From Arthrobacter sp. 18067 (GTDB lineage: Bacteria; Actinomycetota; Actinomycetes; Actinomycetales; Micrococcaceae), in the NCBI RefSeq assembly GCF_902706295.1, contig NZ_CACSJJ010000006.1:1-64000 (forward strand): a stretch of DNA of 64,000 nucleotides, written 5' to 3'. The translations under genes and the position numbers were made by a program. The notes under the pieces were generated by a model. That model had not been told where the DNA came from. It searched no databases and saw only the letters and a program-made list of their open reading frames with translations. Below, piece after piece: positions 17,795 to 28,573 of this stretch. The stretch's first letter is position 1, and each line of letters opens with the position of its first letter.

Positions 17795-18769
17795 GTGGAA
17801 TCAACGCAGCCCACCGCGACCGATCGTGCACTCGTCGCGGCAGGCCAGCGGCTGACCGTCAAGGTCCCCGGTACGAGTGCCAACCTGGGCCCCGGCTACG
17901 ACAGCCTCGGCTTGGCCCTGTCCATTTACGACACCTTGACGGTGGAAACGCTGAGCACCGGAGAGCTGGAGTTCGAGCTCTCCGGTGAGGGCGCAGAAAC
18001 CCTCCCGCGCGATGCCAGCCATCTGGTGGTGCGCGCGATCGACCTCGCGCTGGACCGCCTCGGCTACCAGCGCTCAGGCCTGAAAATTTCCGCGGACAAC
18101 GTCAACCCGCATGGTCGTGGCCTCGGCTCTTCAGCATCGGCCGTGGTTGCTGCTGTGACTGCCGCCAATGCGTTGGTGCCGGAGGAGTCACGGCAGGACC
18201 GTGACTGGATACTGCAGCTGACAAGCGAGCTCGAAGGCCATCCGGACAACGTCGCACCTGCGATTTTCGGCGGACTGGCGCTGTCCTGGCAGGACAGCGA
18301 GCAGTACAGCAGCACGCGCGCCGACGTCGTGCCTTCGGTCATCCCGGTAGTAGCGGTACCAGACTTTGAGTTGTCAACGGAAACTGCGCGCGGTCTACTG
18401 CCGGCATCCGTTGGCCATCACGCGGCAGCAATGAATTCCGGACGCGCAGCCTTACTGATCCACGCACTCACAGCGCAACCGGCTTTCCTGCTGCCTGCTA
18501 CCGAGGACTACCTTCATCAGAGCTACCGTGCACAGGCCATGCGGCCGAGCGCCGACCTCATCGCAGCGCTTCGGTCCGCAGGGCATGCGGCAGTTGTTTC
18601 CGGTGCCGGCCCCACCGTGATGGTGCTTGCCAACGGGGAAAGCGAAGCCGCGACGGTTGCTGACTTCATCGGGTCCTACACAGCGGCCAACACACCCGAC
18701 ATTGGCTGGCGCGTGATGACGCTGGCTGTGGACGTTCAAGGTGCTAGAGTGGAAGTGCACCGCCGGTAA
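17795..18769 (+). CDS. thrB: Homoserine kinase
   Basis: 324 residues, GHMP kinase family. The ATP loop is in PHGRGLGSSASAVV, the N-terminal substrate motif is VPGTSANLGPGYDSLG, and GAGPTVMVLA lies near the C-terminus. It phosphorylates homoserine for threonine synthase. The frame is open upstream inside thrC, but the GTG at 17795, two bases after the thrC stop, gives the expected N-terminus. It is the last gene of the threonine unit; a long leader to rho follows. Confidence 0.95.
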   Translation: MESTQPTATDRALVAAGQRLTVKVPGTSANLGPGYDSLGLALSIYDTLTVETLSTGELEFELSGEGAETLPRDASHLVVRAIDLALDRLGYQRSGLKISADNVNPHGRGLGSSASAVVAAVTAANALVPEESRQDRDWILQLTSELEGHPDNVAPAIFGGLALSWQDSEQYSSTRADVVPSVIPVVAVPDFELSTETARGLLPASVGHHAAAMNSGRAALLIHALTAQPAFLLPATEDYLHQSYRAQAMRPSADLIAALRSAGHAAVVSGAGPTVMVLANGESEAATVADFIGSYTAANTPDIGWRVMTLAVDVQGARVEVHRR

Positions 18770-19074
18770 AGCCGCGGGCAGTTCCCTGATTTTGGATCTC
18801 GGTGGTTTCGCCGTACCTTTCGTCAACTGTGCCAACGTTGGTGGTGTCGTCTCTTTCCGGCCTGTCTCAGGTGCCGAGAATTCTCTCTGTTCCCTGAACT
18901 TTCAGCCGGCTGTCCGGGTCACCGGATCCAGTGATGACGATCAGTAACCGGCCCTGTTGGCCACAATCCATCAGGCACGGCCGAAATCACCGGCTGCAGA
19001 TCTGAACTGCAGCCCAGAACAAATCATCGCGTCCAGCTCTCGCTCTGGACGCCGTCGAGGGGGAAGGATCCTTC
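18770..19074 (+). promoter_or_regulatory. Long structured leader upstream of rho
   Basis: This is the only gap over 300 bp in the window. It contains two perfect hairpins: GGCTGCAG/CTGCAGCC (18992-18999, 19007-19014) and GCGTCCAG/CTGGACGC (19029-19036, 19045-19052). The second ends five bases before the ribosome binding site GAGGGGGAAGG (19057-19067). A possible 23-codon upstream frame starts at the ATG at 18934 and stops at 19003-19005, in the loop of the first hairpin. I see no confident promoter. Autoregulation of rho through its leader is known in other bacteria; here it is inferred. Confidence 0.5.
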
Positions 19075-21243
<2,169 letters not shown>

Positions 21244-21259
21244 CGTTAAGTGGGGTGGG

Positions 21260-21379
21260 GCCGTCAAGTAATTTTGCCGGCCCCGCCCCTTCGCGTTGCT
21301 GCTGACGTACTGCGTACGTCGGCAGCAACGCTACGACAGGCCCGATGCCACTCCCGGGCCGGCAAAATTACTCGACGGC
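21260..21379. repeat. Composite palindrome: nested inverted repeats between rho and prfA
   Basis: Outer arms of 23 bp, 21260-21282 and 21357-21379, are inverted copies with one mismatch (core AGTAATTTTGCCGGCC). Inside lies a second inverted repeat with 17-bp arms, 21293-21309 and 21315-21331, also with one mismatch (core GCGTTGCTGC). The outer element has GC-rich ends around an AATTTT core. It could serve as the rho terminator, a REP-like element, or the remnant of a small mobile element. No coding frame is evident. Confidence 0.75.
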
Positions 21380-21496
21380 GGTCAGGTCACCTTGGGCGTT
21401 GCCGTCACCTTCGCTGGCCGGCTTATTTGAGCGGTTGGTCGTTAATACACCAATCGTCGCAACTAGACTTGTCTGCGAGTCGAAAGAGGTTTGAAA

Positions 21497-22570
21497 ATGT
21501 TTGAGTCCGTACAGGGATTGCTTGATGAGCATGCTGCTATCCAGGCGCAGCTGAGTGATCCTGCCGTTTATGCCGATCAGTCTGCGGCCCGGAAGTTGGG
21601 GCGGCGGTCTGCTCAGCTTCAGGGCATTGTGGAGGCGTACAACAAGTGGCGCGGGCTCAATGATGATCTGGAAGCTGCCAAGGAAATGGCTGACGAAGAT
21701 CCCGAATTCGCTGCCGAAGTTGTGCAATTGGAAGAGCAGATTCCGGCGGCACAGGAGCGGTTGCGCCGTTTGCTGATTCCTCGCGACCCGGACGATGCCC
21801 GTAACGTCATCCTTGAGGTCAAGGGTGGCGAAGGTGGCGACGAAGCCGCTTTGTTCGCCGGTGACCTCCTGCGCATGTACATGCGCTATGCCGAGTCACG
21901 TGGCTGGAAGACCGAAATGATTTCAGCCACCGAGTCCGATCTTGGTGGCTACAAGGACGTTGCCGTCGCCATCAAGGGCAACTCGAACGATCCCGCGCAG
22001 GGTGTTTTTGCGCGTTTGAAGTTTGAGGGTGGCGTGCACCGTGTGCAGCGCGTTCCCGTGACCGAATCCCAGGGCCGGATCCACACCTCGGCTGCCGGCG
22101 TGTTGGTGCTCCCCGAAGTGGACGAGCCCGAAGAACTTGAGATTAACCAGAATGACCTCAAGATCGACGTCTACCGTTCATCAGGTCCGGGTGGCCAGTC
22201 CGTGAACACCACCGACTCCGCCGTCCGTATTACCCACTTGCCCACGGGCATCGTGGTGGCCATGCAGAATGAAAAATCGCAGCTGCAGAACCGCGAAGCC
22301 GGCATGCGCGTGCTCCGTGCCCGCCTCCTGGCCCACCAGCAGGAACAAATCGACGCCGCCAACTCGGAACAGCGCAAGTCGCAGATCCGCACCATGGACC
22401 GTTCGGAACGCATTCGTACGTACAACTTCCCGGAAAACCGCATTGCGGACCACCGCACCGGATACAAGGCCTACAACCTTGATGCCGTCATGAACGGCGA
22501 CCTTGAGCCCGTCATCCAATCGGCGATTGAAGCGGACGAGCAGGCGCGCCTGGACGCCATCGGCGAATAG
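21497..22570 (+). CDS. prfA: Peptide chain release factor 1
   Basis: 357 residues. GGQ motif in [15 protein letters not shown] and the stop-codon-reading tripeptide PVT in [15 protein letters not shown], which is the RF1 form. It releases the peptide at UAA and UAG. I chose the ATG at 21497 over the TTG two codons earlier because AGAGGT stands at the right distance. Its glutamine in GGQ is the target of PrmC, encoded next. Confidence 0.97.
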   Translation: MFESVQGLLDEHAAIQAQLSDPAVYADQSAARKLGRRSAQLQGIVEAYNKWRGLNDDLEAAKEMADEDPEFAAEVVQLEEQIPAAQERLRRLLIPRDPDDARNVILEVKGGEGGDEAALFAGDLLRMYMRYAESRGWKTEMISATESDLGGYKDVAVAIKGNSNDPAQGVFARLKFEGGVHRVQRVPVTESQGRIHTSAAGVLVLPEVDEPEELEINQNDLKIDVYRSSGPGGQSVNTTDSAVRITHLPTGIVVAMQNEKSQLQNREAGMRVLRARLLAHQQEQIDAANSEQRKSQIRTMDRSERIRTYNFPENRIADHRTGYKAYNLDAVMNGDLEPVIQSAIEADEQARLDAIGE

Positions 22571-22602
22571 CACCTGCCTCATACCAACAGCAGAGTAGAT
22601 CC

Positions 22603-23475
22603 ATGACGTTTTACCAAGGCCAGAGCCTCGCGGACGCTGTTCGCGAGGCCACTGCAGTTCTCGCCGACGCCGGCGTCCCCACACCGCGCGTGGACGCAGA
22701 ATTGCTCGCCGAACACCTCCTGGGTGTGGGGCTCGGACGCCTGCGGGCCATGCTGTTGGGTGATGCTCCCGCGCCCGCGGGCTACGAAGAGCTCGTCCAG
22801 GAGAGGGCCGGCCGCGTCCCCCTCCAGCACATCACCGGCGTCGCATATTTCCGTTACTTGGAATTACGCGTGGGTCCGGGCGTCTTTATACCCCGTCCGG
22901 AAACGGAGTCAGTGGTCCAACTGGTCATTGACCATGTTGCAGGAATATCGAACCCCAAAGTGGTGGATCTGGGCACCGGATCAGGTGCCATTGCCGGTTC
23001 GATTGCCCACGAGGTGCCCGGCGCTGAAGTCCACGCCGTGGAATTCAGTACCTTTGCGCATGCCTGGGCTGCGAAGAACCTTGAGCCACTCGGTGTCATC
23101 CTTGTTCAAGGTGACCTCCGGGATGCGCTGCCCGAACACAACGGAACTTTCGACGTCGTGGTTTCCAACCCGCCGTACATCCCCGCGGAAGCGATACCCA
23201 CAGAACCTGAAGTTGCGCTCCACGATCCTCCCGAAGCACTGTACGGTGGGGGAGCGGACGGGATGGAACTCCCGACGGCGGCGGCGGCCTCCGCGGCCCG
23301 GCTCCTGAAGCCAGGGGGCTACTTCGTGATGGAACACGCAGAAGTCCAAGCGGGCTGGATCTCCGGAATGCTGCAACGTACGGGACGTTGGATCGACGTT
23401 ACGACGCACTTCGACCTGAACGGCAAGGAACGTGCAACCAGCGCGGTGCTGGCAAGCACCGCCCCTGATGAGTGA
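22603..23475 (+). CDS. prmC: Release factor glutamine methyltransferase
   Basis: 290 residues, a class I SAM methyltransferase. N-terminal helical domain, then the SAM-binding VVDLGTGSGAIAGSIA and the catalytic NPPY (VVSNPPYIPAEA). It methylates the Gln of the GGQ motif in RF1/RF2. It follows prfA after 32 bp. CAGAGT stands six bases before the ATG and there is no clear ribosome binding site, so an internal leaderless promoter is possible. Confidence 0.96.
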   Translation: MTFYQGQSLADAVREATAVLADAGVPTPRVDAELLAEHLLGVGLGRLRAMLLGDAPAPAGYEELVQERAGRVPLQHITGVAYFRYLELRVGPGVFIPRPETESVVQLVIDHVAGISNPKVVDLGTGSGAIAGSIAHEVPGAEVHAVEFSTFAHAWAAKNLEPLGVILVQGDLRDALPEHNGTFDVVVSNPPYIPAEAIPTEPEVALHDPPEALYGGGADGMELPTAAAASAARLLKPGGYFVMEHAEVQAGWISGMLQRTGRWIDVTTHFDLNGKERATSAVLASTAPDE

Positions 23476-23487
23476 AAGAATAGCGCT

Positions 23488-24426
23488 GTGACCACAACCT
23501 ACAATTGCACTTCCGATGACCTACGGGCTGAGGGACTTCAGCACGCCCAGCGAGCCATCAGTGAAAAGAAGTGCATCGTGCTGCCGACGGACACTGTGTA
23601 CGGCATTGCCGCCGACGCCTTCTCTCCCTTGGCCGTGACCATGTTGCTGGCCTCCAAGGGACGCAGCCGGCAGATGCCTCCGCCGGTCCTGATTCCCAGG
23701 ATCAATGCCTTGGACGGCCTGGCCACCGACGTGCCGGCCGATGCCCGGGCGCTGGCACAGGCATTTTGGCCGGGCGGGCTGACCCTGATCCTCCATGCGC
23801 AGCCGTCCCTGGACTGGGATCTGGGCGATACCAAGGGCACCGTTGCACTCCGTATGCCCGACGACGAGATTGCTTTGGAGCTCCTCGGGCTCACGGGGCC
23901 GCTGGCCGTATCGTCGGCCAACCGCACGGGGCAGGAAGCAGCCCAGACCGCTTCGGAAGCGCGCATGCAACTGGCCGAGTCCGTTGAGGTCTACCTGGAG
24001 GGTGGATTCCGGCCGGTGGAGGGCACTGCCGCGCTGCCGTCCACGATTGTGGACGCAACTGCTTCCCCGTTCCGCGTAGTGCGCCAAGGAGCCATCTCGC
24101 TGGAGAGACTCCGCACCATCGTTCCGACGATCCTCGGCTTCGGCGAAACGGTGCCCGTAGAGGCGCCGGCTCCAGCAGATGAGACCGTCCCCGAAGAGGA
24201 GGCTGTTGCAGAAACGGCTGAAGGAGCAGCGGCGTCGGGTGACGCAACAGCAGTTTTTGGTGACGCAACTTCGGAGGCCGAACCTGTCGAGGAGGCCACC
24301 ACAGCTGGTGACAAGGCTGCTGACGTGACCGAAGCCGCCGGCGTCGAGGCATCGACACCGGACGGCGGGTCGACCCCTGACGACGATGTGGCACCGCGGG
24401 CGCCACGAGAAGCCAAGTCCGAATGA
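23488..24426 (+). CDS. L-threonylcarbamoyladenylate synthase (Sua5/YrdC family) with acidic tail
   Basis: 312 residues. Residues 1 to about 205 are the YrdC domain (VLPTDTVYGIAADAF, FWPGGLTLIL, LAVSSANRTGQ, STIVDAT), which makes threonylcarbamoyl-AMP for the t6A37 modification of ANN-decoding tRNAs. The last ~100 residues are a low-complexity Ala/Glu/Thr-rich tail with no recognisable domain; it is not the Sua5 C-terminal domain. The start is the GTG at 23488, 12 bp after prmC. The stop overlaps the next ATG (ATGA), linking it to the glycosyltransferase gene. Confidence 0.92.
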   Translation: MTTTYNCTSDDLRAEGLQHAQRAISEKKCIVLPTDTVYGIAADAFSPLAVTMLLASKGRSRQMPPPVLIPRINALDGLATDVPADARALAQAFWPGGLTLILHAQPSLDWDLGDTKGTVALRMPDDEIALELLGLTGPLAVSSANRTGQEAAQTASEARMQLAESVEVYLEGGFRPVEGTAALPSTIVDATASPFRVVRQGAISLERLRTIVPTILGFGETVPVEAPAPADETVPEEEAVAETAEGAAASGDATAVFGDATSEAEPVEEATTAGDKAADVTEAAGVEASTPDGGSTPDDDVAPRAPREAKSE

Positions 24427-25208
24427 TTCCGGAACGCCAGCGCGTCCCCGTCCTTGACGTCGACGCCACTCCCTTGCGCGTCGATGAACTCATTGATGCG
24501 ATGGGCGGACTCATCGTGGCCGGGACGACGAACACTGTGCTCGGGCATAACCTGCACAGCATCACGCTGTTTCATTCATGTCCGGACGTTCGTGCGCTCT
24601 ATGAGGAAGGCTCGATAGTCCTCTTGGACGGGGCCCCGGCGACGCTCCTGTGGGGTCTTGCTCGCAAGCGGCAGGGTCCACCGTTGAGCGAAGGGGCCAT
24701 GGCGTACCGCCTGGGTTCAATGGACTGGATCCCGGAACTCGGCAAGGTTCCCGGGTTGCACCGGGTTGCTGTGATCGGCGCTGGACGTGAGGCAAATACC
24801 AAAGCGGTTGCACGCTTGCGGTCCATCATTCCCGGAGCCACGGTAGACGGCATGCCCGGCGAAGGCTGGGACGATGCCCTTGAAGAAGCCGTGGTGGGCT
24901 GGCTCAGCGCGTTCCAGCCACAACTGGTATTGCTTGGGCTGGGCATGCCGCTTCAGGAACATGTCTTGAATCGCCGTCTTGGACTACTGCCGCCTGCTGT
25001 TTATTGCGCCGTTGGCGGGGCCATCGAGCAAGTCGCGGGCATCCAGAAGCTGGCTCCGCGCTGGCTCGGACGTTTGGGGCTTGAATGGGCCTGGCGCCTG
25101 GTTCTTCATCCGGGTCGGGTTGCCTACAGAGTTTTCGTTGAACCCTGGAAGCTGGCCGGCCTGCTGATTCGGCGCCGTTTTCAACCATCCAAGACCAAAG
25201 GCAAGTAA
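24423..25208 (+). CDS. WecG/TagA/CpsF family glycosyltransferase
   Basis: 261 residues, GT26 family. Motifs: LDGAPATLLWG with the probable catalytic Asp, LGLGMPLQEHVL, and the C-terminal GAIEQVAGIQKLAPRW followed by GLEWAWRLVLHPGR. Members add ManNAc or a related sugar to GlcNAc-PP-undecaprenol, for example as the second sugar of teichoic acid linkage units. With WecA and the GT2 enzyme next door it suggests a lipid-linked cell-wall glycan. The acceptor and donor are inferred, not proven. It overlaps sua5 by 4 bp and abuts the GT2 gene. Confidence 0.88.
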   Translation: MIPERQRVPVLDVDATPLRVDELIDAMGGLIVAGTTNTVLGHNLHSITLFHSCPDVRALYEEGSIVLLDGAPATLLWGLARKRQGPPLSEGAMAYRLGSMDWIPELGKVPGLHRVAVIGAGREANTKAVARLRSIIPGATVDGMPGEGWDDALEEAVVGWLSAFQPQLVLLGLGMPLQEHVLNRRLGLLPPAVYCAVGGAIEQVAGIQKLAPRWLGRLGLEWAWRLVLHPGRVAYRVFVEPWKLAGLLIRRRFQPSKTKGK

Positions 25209-26165
25209 ATGACGTCCCAAGTTGTCGTGGTCGCTGTCGTGGTGACCTATAACCGGCATGAACTTCTCCAAACGACTTTGGCCGGCATCGCCTCAGGCAC
25301 CCGGGTGCCTGAGGCCGTCGTCGTCGTGGACAACGCTTCCACGGACGGAACTGCAGAATTCCTGCGGGACTATAAGGGACCGCTGTCCATTGACGTGGTC
25401 ACCTTGAACACAAACGTTGGCGGCGCCGGTGGGTTTGTGGTCGGCATGGAGCGCGCCCTGCTGGATCATGGCGCGGACCACGTCTGGATCATGGACGACG
25501 ACACCGAACCCCAGCCGGGGGCGCTGGGCGAAGCCCTGGATGCTTCCGACGCTTACATGCAGGAAACAGGAGATGTTCCGGCGTTCATCGCAAGCCGCGT
25601 CGTCTGGACCGATGGCCGGGACCACCCTATGAACCGCATGCGGCCCCGGATGGGTGCCAGTGAGAAAGCACGGAGCGCTGCTGCCCGTGTGGGTGCGACG
25701 CAGATCCGCAGCGCTTCCTTTGTGTCGGTGCTGATCCGTGCCGAAGAGATCCGGAAGTATGGCCTGCCTATTGCGGACTACTTCATCTGGAATGACGATC
25801 TCGAGTACACCGCCAGGGTCTCGCGCCGGGGGACGGCCCTGACCACTGACGCATCGGTGGCGAATCATCACACAAAGGTTTTTGGCGACGCCGGCGCGGA
25901 CCCGGGACCGCGCTTTTACTACGAAGTGCGGAACAAGCTCTGGGTGTACACCCGTTCCGGCGCACTCGCACCGTGGGAGAAGATACTCTTCACCGGCGCC
26001 TCACTGCGTAATTGGACCCGCACCATCGCGGCATCGCCCAACCGCAAAGTGCTGCTTGACGGGCTCTTCAAGGGCATGCGCCACAGCCTGAAAGCTCCGC
26101 GTTCCAATGAGAAGGTGCTTGAGGGAATCTACGCATTGCGGAACGTCCAAGAGCCGGCGAGCTGA
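25209..26165 (+). CDS. Glycosyltransferase family 2 (rhamnosyl/galactofuranosyl-transferase-like)
   Basis: 318 residues, GT-A fold. VVTYNRHELLQTTL at the start, the nucleotide-sugar motif VVDNASTDGT, NVGGAGGFVVGMERAL, the metal-binding WIMDDDTEP, and the acceptor-side FIWNDDLEYTARVSRRG. The overall pattern resembles GlfT1 and WbbL-like enzymes that add Galf or rhamnose to polyprenyl-PP-linked sugars. The start ATG follows the TagA stop with no gap. It likely makes the third sugar of a cell-wall linkage unit (inference). Confidence 0.88.
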   Translation: MTSQVVVVAVVVTYNRHELLQTTLAGIASGTRVPEAVVVVDNASTDGTAEFLRDYKGPLSIDVVTLNTNVGGAGGFVVGMERALLDHGADHVWIMDDDTEPQPGALGEALDASDAYMQETGDVPAFIASRVVWTDGRDHPMNRMRPRMGASEKARSAAARVGATQIRSASFVSVLIRAEEIRKYGLPIADYFIWNDDLEYTARVSRRGTALTTDASVANHHTKVFGDAGADPGPRFYYEVRNKLWVYTRSGALAPWEKILFTGASLRNWTRTIAASPNRKVLLDGLFKGMRHSLKAPRSNEKVLEGIYALRNVQEPAS

Positions 26166-26179
26166 CCACTTCGCAGCTT

Positions 26180-26203
26180 AGCCCCTGCTCAACAGGCGGG
26201 GCT
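26180..26203 (+). terminator. Weak hairpin after the GT2 gene
   Basis: AGCCCC (26180-26185) pairs with GGGGCT (26198-26203) and is followed by TTGCGG. The rest of the 281-bp gap to wecA has a possible -10 (TAGAGT near 26256) but no feature I can assign with confidence. Confidence 0.35.
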
Positions 26204-26446
26204 TTGCGGCTGCGTCACAGGGTGGTCACGGCCGTTGGCATTAGTATCGTGACTAGAGTCCACAGAAATCCCGCAACATTCGGCACAGCCGGTGCAGGCA
26301 TGGCGACGGAGTAGTTCCATTTATCCAAAGACAGAATTCCACACCTCAAGGTGCCCGGAAACCACCGGCTTACACGCGACGCACCGGCTGCGTCTGCTGG
26401 TCACCGTTTCCGGAACAGCGGGCGGGCCGCTCCCGGGAGCCGCATC

Positions 26447-27559
26447 ATGATCATGTATCTGCTGATGGCACTCACGGCTGCGGTGGTGTCCTACGCGGGA
26501 ACGTGGGGTGCCCGCGTAGCCGGAAATAAACTGCGCCTGTACCGTCCGATCCGCAGCAGGGACATGCATTCGGCATTGATTTCCAAACTCGGGGGATTGG
26601 GCATCTTTACCGGCTTCTTCGTCGCTTTGGTGGTTGCCAGCAATTCCTTCTTCGTGAAGGACATCTTCAGGCACAACGATGCTCCGTGGGGGATCCTGGC
26701 CGGCGCCATCGTGATTGTCGCCGTTGGGGTAGCCGACGACATCCTGGACATCCGATGGTGGATCAAGCTGTTGGGACAGGGCGCGGCTGCTCTCATCGTG
26801 GCAATCTGGGGCGTGCGGATGTCGGTGGTTCCGTTCATCCCGGAACCGATATTCCTTGAGTCTGAAATCCTTCAGATTGTGCTCACGGCTGGTCTGATTG
26901 TTACCACCATGAATGCCGTCAACTTCATTGACGGCCTGGACGGGCTGGCGGCAGGAGTTGCGATCATTGGTGGTGGAGCCTTCTTCCTCACGGCGTACTG
27001 GGTTCACCGGAACAATCCGTCCACCGACAACTCAGACCTCGCGACACTCCTGATGGCCATCCTTGTGGGAAGCTGCATCGGGTTCCTGCCGCATAACTGG
27101 TTCCCTGCCAAAATCTTCATGGGCGACTCCGGGGCCATGCTTATTGGCCTGCTCATGGCCTCCGCCGGTGTGGTGGCAACGGGCCAGATCGGTTCCGGCC
27201 TCTACGACCGCGCCAACGGTATACCTACAATCGTTCCGATTCTGTTGCCCTTCGCCGTGCTATCCCTACCCCTTCTTGACTTGGGGATGGCCGTTGTCCG
27301 TCGGACGGCCAGGGGACAGTCGCCGTGGTCGGCAGACCGCGGGCATCTCCACCACAAGCTGGTGGACCTCGGTTACTCGCACCGCACCGCCGTCGTGATG
27401 CTGTATGTCTGGACGTGCATCCTGGCTTTCGGCGGTGTCGCCTTCGCTGTCTTCCCATGGCAAATTGTGCTCATCGTTATCATCGCGGCAGCGCTCATTA
27501 TGGCCGCCGTGACGGCGTGGCCCTACTTCACAAGGAACTCGACGCGTCCGGGGGAGTAG
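26447..27559 (+). CDS. wecA: Undecaprenyl-phosphate GlcNAc-1-phosphate transferase (WecA/TagO, MraY family)
   Basis: 370 residues with about 11 membrane helices. Motifs: LGGLGIFTGFF, VGVADDILDIRWW with the catalytic DD, NFIDGLDGLAAG, MGDSGAMLIG, and HLHHKLVDLGYSHR near the end. It moves GlcNAc-1-P from UDP-GlcNAc to undecaprenyl phosphate, starting a cell-wall glycan. The ATG at 26447 follows GGGAG; the frame further upstream is not conserved-looking. In Mycobacterium the same position, before the atp operon, is held by rfe/wecA. Confidence 0.92.
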   Translation: MIMYLLMALTAAVVSYAGTWGARVAGNKLRLYRPIRSRDMHSALISKLGGLGIFTGFFVALVVASNSFFVKDIFRHNDAPWGILAGAIVIVAVGVADDILDIRWWIKLLGQGAAALIVAIWGVRMSVVPFIPEPIFLESEILQIVLTAGLIVTTMNAVNFIDGLDGLAAGVAIIGGGAFFLTAYWVHRNNPSTDNSDLATLLMAILVGSCIGFLPHNWFPAKIFMGDSGAMLIGLLMASAGVVATGQIGSGLYDRANGIPTIVPILLPFAVLSLPLLDLGMAVVRRTARGQSPWSADRGHLHHKLVDLGYSHRTAVVMLYVWTCILAFGGVAFAVFPWQIVLIVIIAAALIMAAVTAWPYFTRNSTRPGE

Positions 27560-27596
27560 TTGTGACAGCCGGTTATGGTCACAGTTCTATCTCATG

Positions 27597-27602
27597 TAGA
27601 AT
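27597..27602 (+). promoter_or_regulatory. Candidate -10 of the atp operon promoter
   Basis: TAGAAT in the 119-bp gap between wecA and the first atp-linked gene, leaving a leader of about 70 bases. No good -35 was found, so this is tentative. Confidence 0.3.
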
Positions 27603-27678
27603 TCTTTCTGCGGACAGTCACTCGCCCGTAACCCCACTTTGAGAATATGGCACCTGTGCCACGAGGATTGGTTTCCCC

Positions 27679-28170
27679 ATGACATCCAACGCCGAAACCG
27701 GACGCCCGTCCGGTAAACGTGGTGTTGGAGTTTCCGGTGAGACGTCTAACCTCTGGCTCCGATTGCTCTTCTTGAGTTCCGCTGCTTCTCTGGTCGGCTT
27801 GGTCGTCACGAGTATTGTGGCGGCAACAATGAACGGTGGCCAGGGCGCCCTATCAGCTGCTTTCGGCGGCGGACTCGTCGTGGTCTTCTTCGCGATCAGT
27901 CTCTTGATCGGCCACTTCGTTGGTCGCAACAATCCCTCTGGGGCCGTTGGACTTTTCGTAGCGACGTACTTCGTCAAGGTCGTGGGATTCGCCGTGGTCC
28001 TTTTTGCGGTAGGTACTCCCGATTGGCTGCACAGCCGTTGGTTTGTCATCGGTGCAGTCGTGTCCGTAGTCCTTTGGCAAGCCGCAGAGATTTACGGTTT
28101 CAGCAAAGCCCGCCTTCAGATCTACAACGATCCTGCAGAGCCGAAGGGTGGCCCGGATGTCTCCGCGTAA
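27679..28170 (+). CDS. ATP synthase-associated membrane protein (AtpI-like, Rv1303-type)
   Basis: 163 residues with four hydrophobic helices (LLFLSSAASLVGLVV, AAFGGGLVVVFFAISLLIG, VGLFVATYFVKVVGFAVVLF, WFVIGAVVSVVLWQAAEI). In size and position it matches the AtpI-like gene that precedes atpB in actinobacteria. AtpI-type proteins help assemble the c-ring or supply magnesium. The sequence is weakly conserved, so the call rests largely on context. It overlaps the next gene by 14 bp. Confidence 0.7.
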   Translation: MTSNAETGRPSGKRGVGVSGETSNLWLRLLFLSSAASLVGLVVTSIVAATMNGGQGALSAAFGGGLVVVFFAISLLIGHFVGRNNPSGAVGLFVATYFVKVVGFAVVLFAVGTPDWLHSRWFVIGAVVSVVLWQAAEIYGFSKARLQIYNDPAEPKGGPDVSA

Positions 28171-28492
28171 GCGTTATTCACGCCCGGCTGCCGGTGCTCA
28201 GCAACCTGCCCATCGCACTGAATCTGCAGAAGCCGGAAGCGACGGTGGATACAACGCCGGCATCGCCGTCTTCAGCTACATCATTGGCGGGATCATTGTC
28301 TGGAGTTTGATAGGCTGGGGTCTGGATAATCTGTGGGGGACCCGCTGGATTGTGCTCCTTGGCGCTCTGCTGGGAGCCGCAGGAGGGTTCTATCTTTCCC
28401 ATATGCACGGCCTCACCAGGCAAAGCTCCTCTTCTGGTGAGAGCAACGCAGACAGCGGTCCGTCCACGGACGGGGACAGTAATGCCAAATAA
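28157..28492 (+). CDS. AtpZ/AtpI family protein
   Basis: 111 residues. A charged N-terminus is followed by two helices, IAVFSYIIGGIIVWSLIGWGL and TRWIVLLGALLGAAGGFYL, the two-helix AtpZ pattern, and a Ser-rich tail. Members form a small membrane complex near the ATP synthase involved in cation supply or assembly. I used the ATG at 28157 (AAGGG eight bases before it) rather than the GTG three codons earlier. It lies between the AtpI-like gene and atpB. Confidence 0.75.
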   Translation: MSPRKRYSRPAAGAQQPAHRTESAEAGSDGGYNAGIAVFSYIIGGIIVWSLIGWGLDNLWGTRWIVLLGALLGAAGGFYLSHMHGLTRQSSSSGESNADSGPSTDGDSNAK

Positions 28493-28573
28493 TTTCACAT
28501 GGAACACGGATGCGTCCAACGCACCCGGATTCCAACCAATGCCCAATGATGGACACAGCAGAGAGGAAACGCG

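Noticed and set aside
18741..18947. 68-residue frame between thrB and rho
   Set aside because: It starts inside the end of thrB, has no ribosome binding site and no recognisable product; the region is better read as the rho leader.
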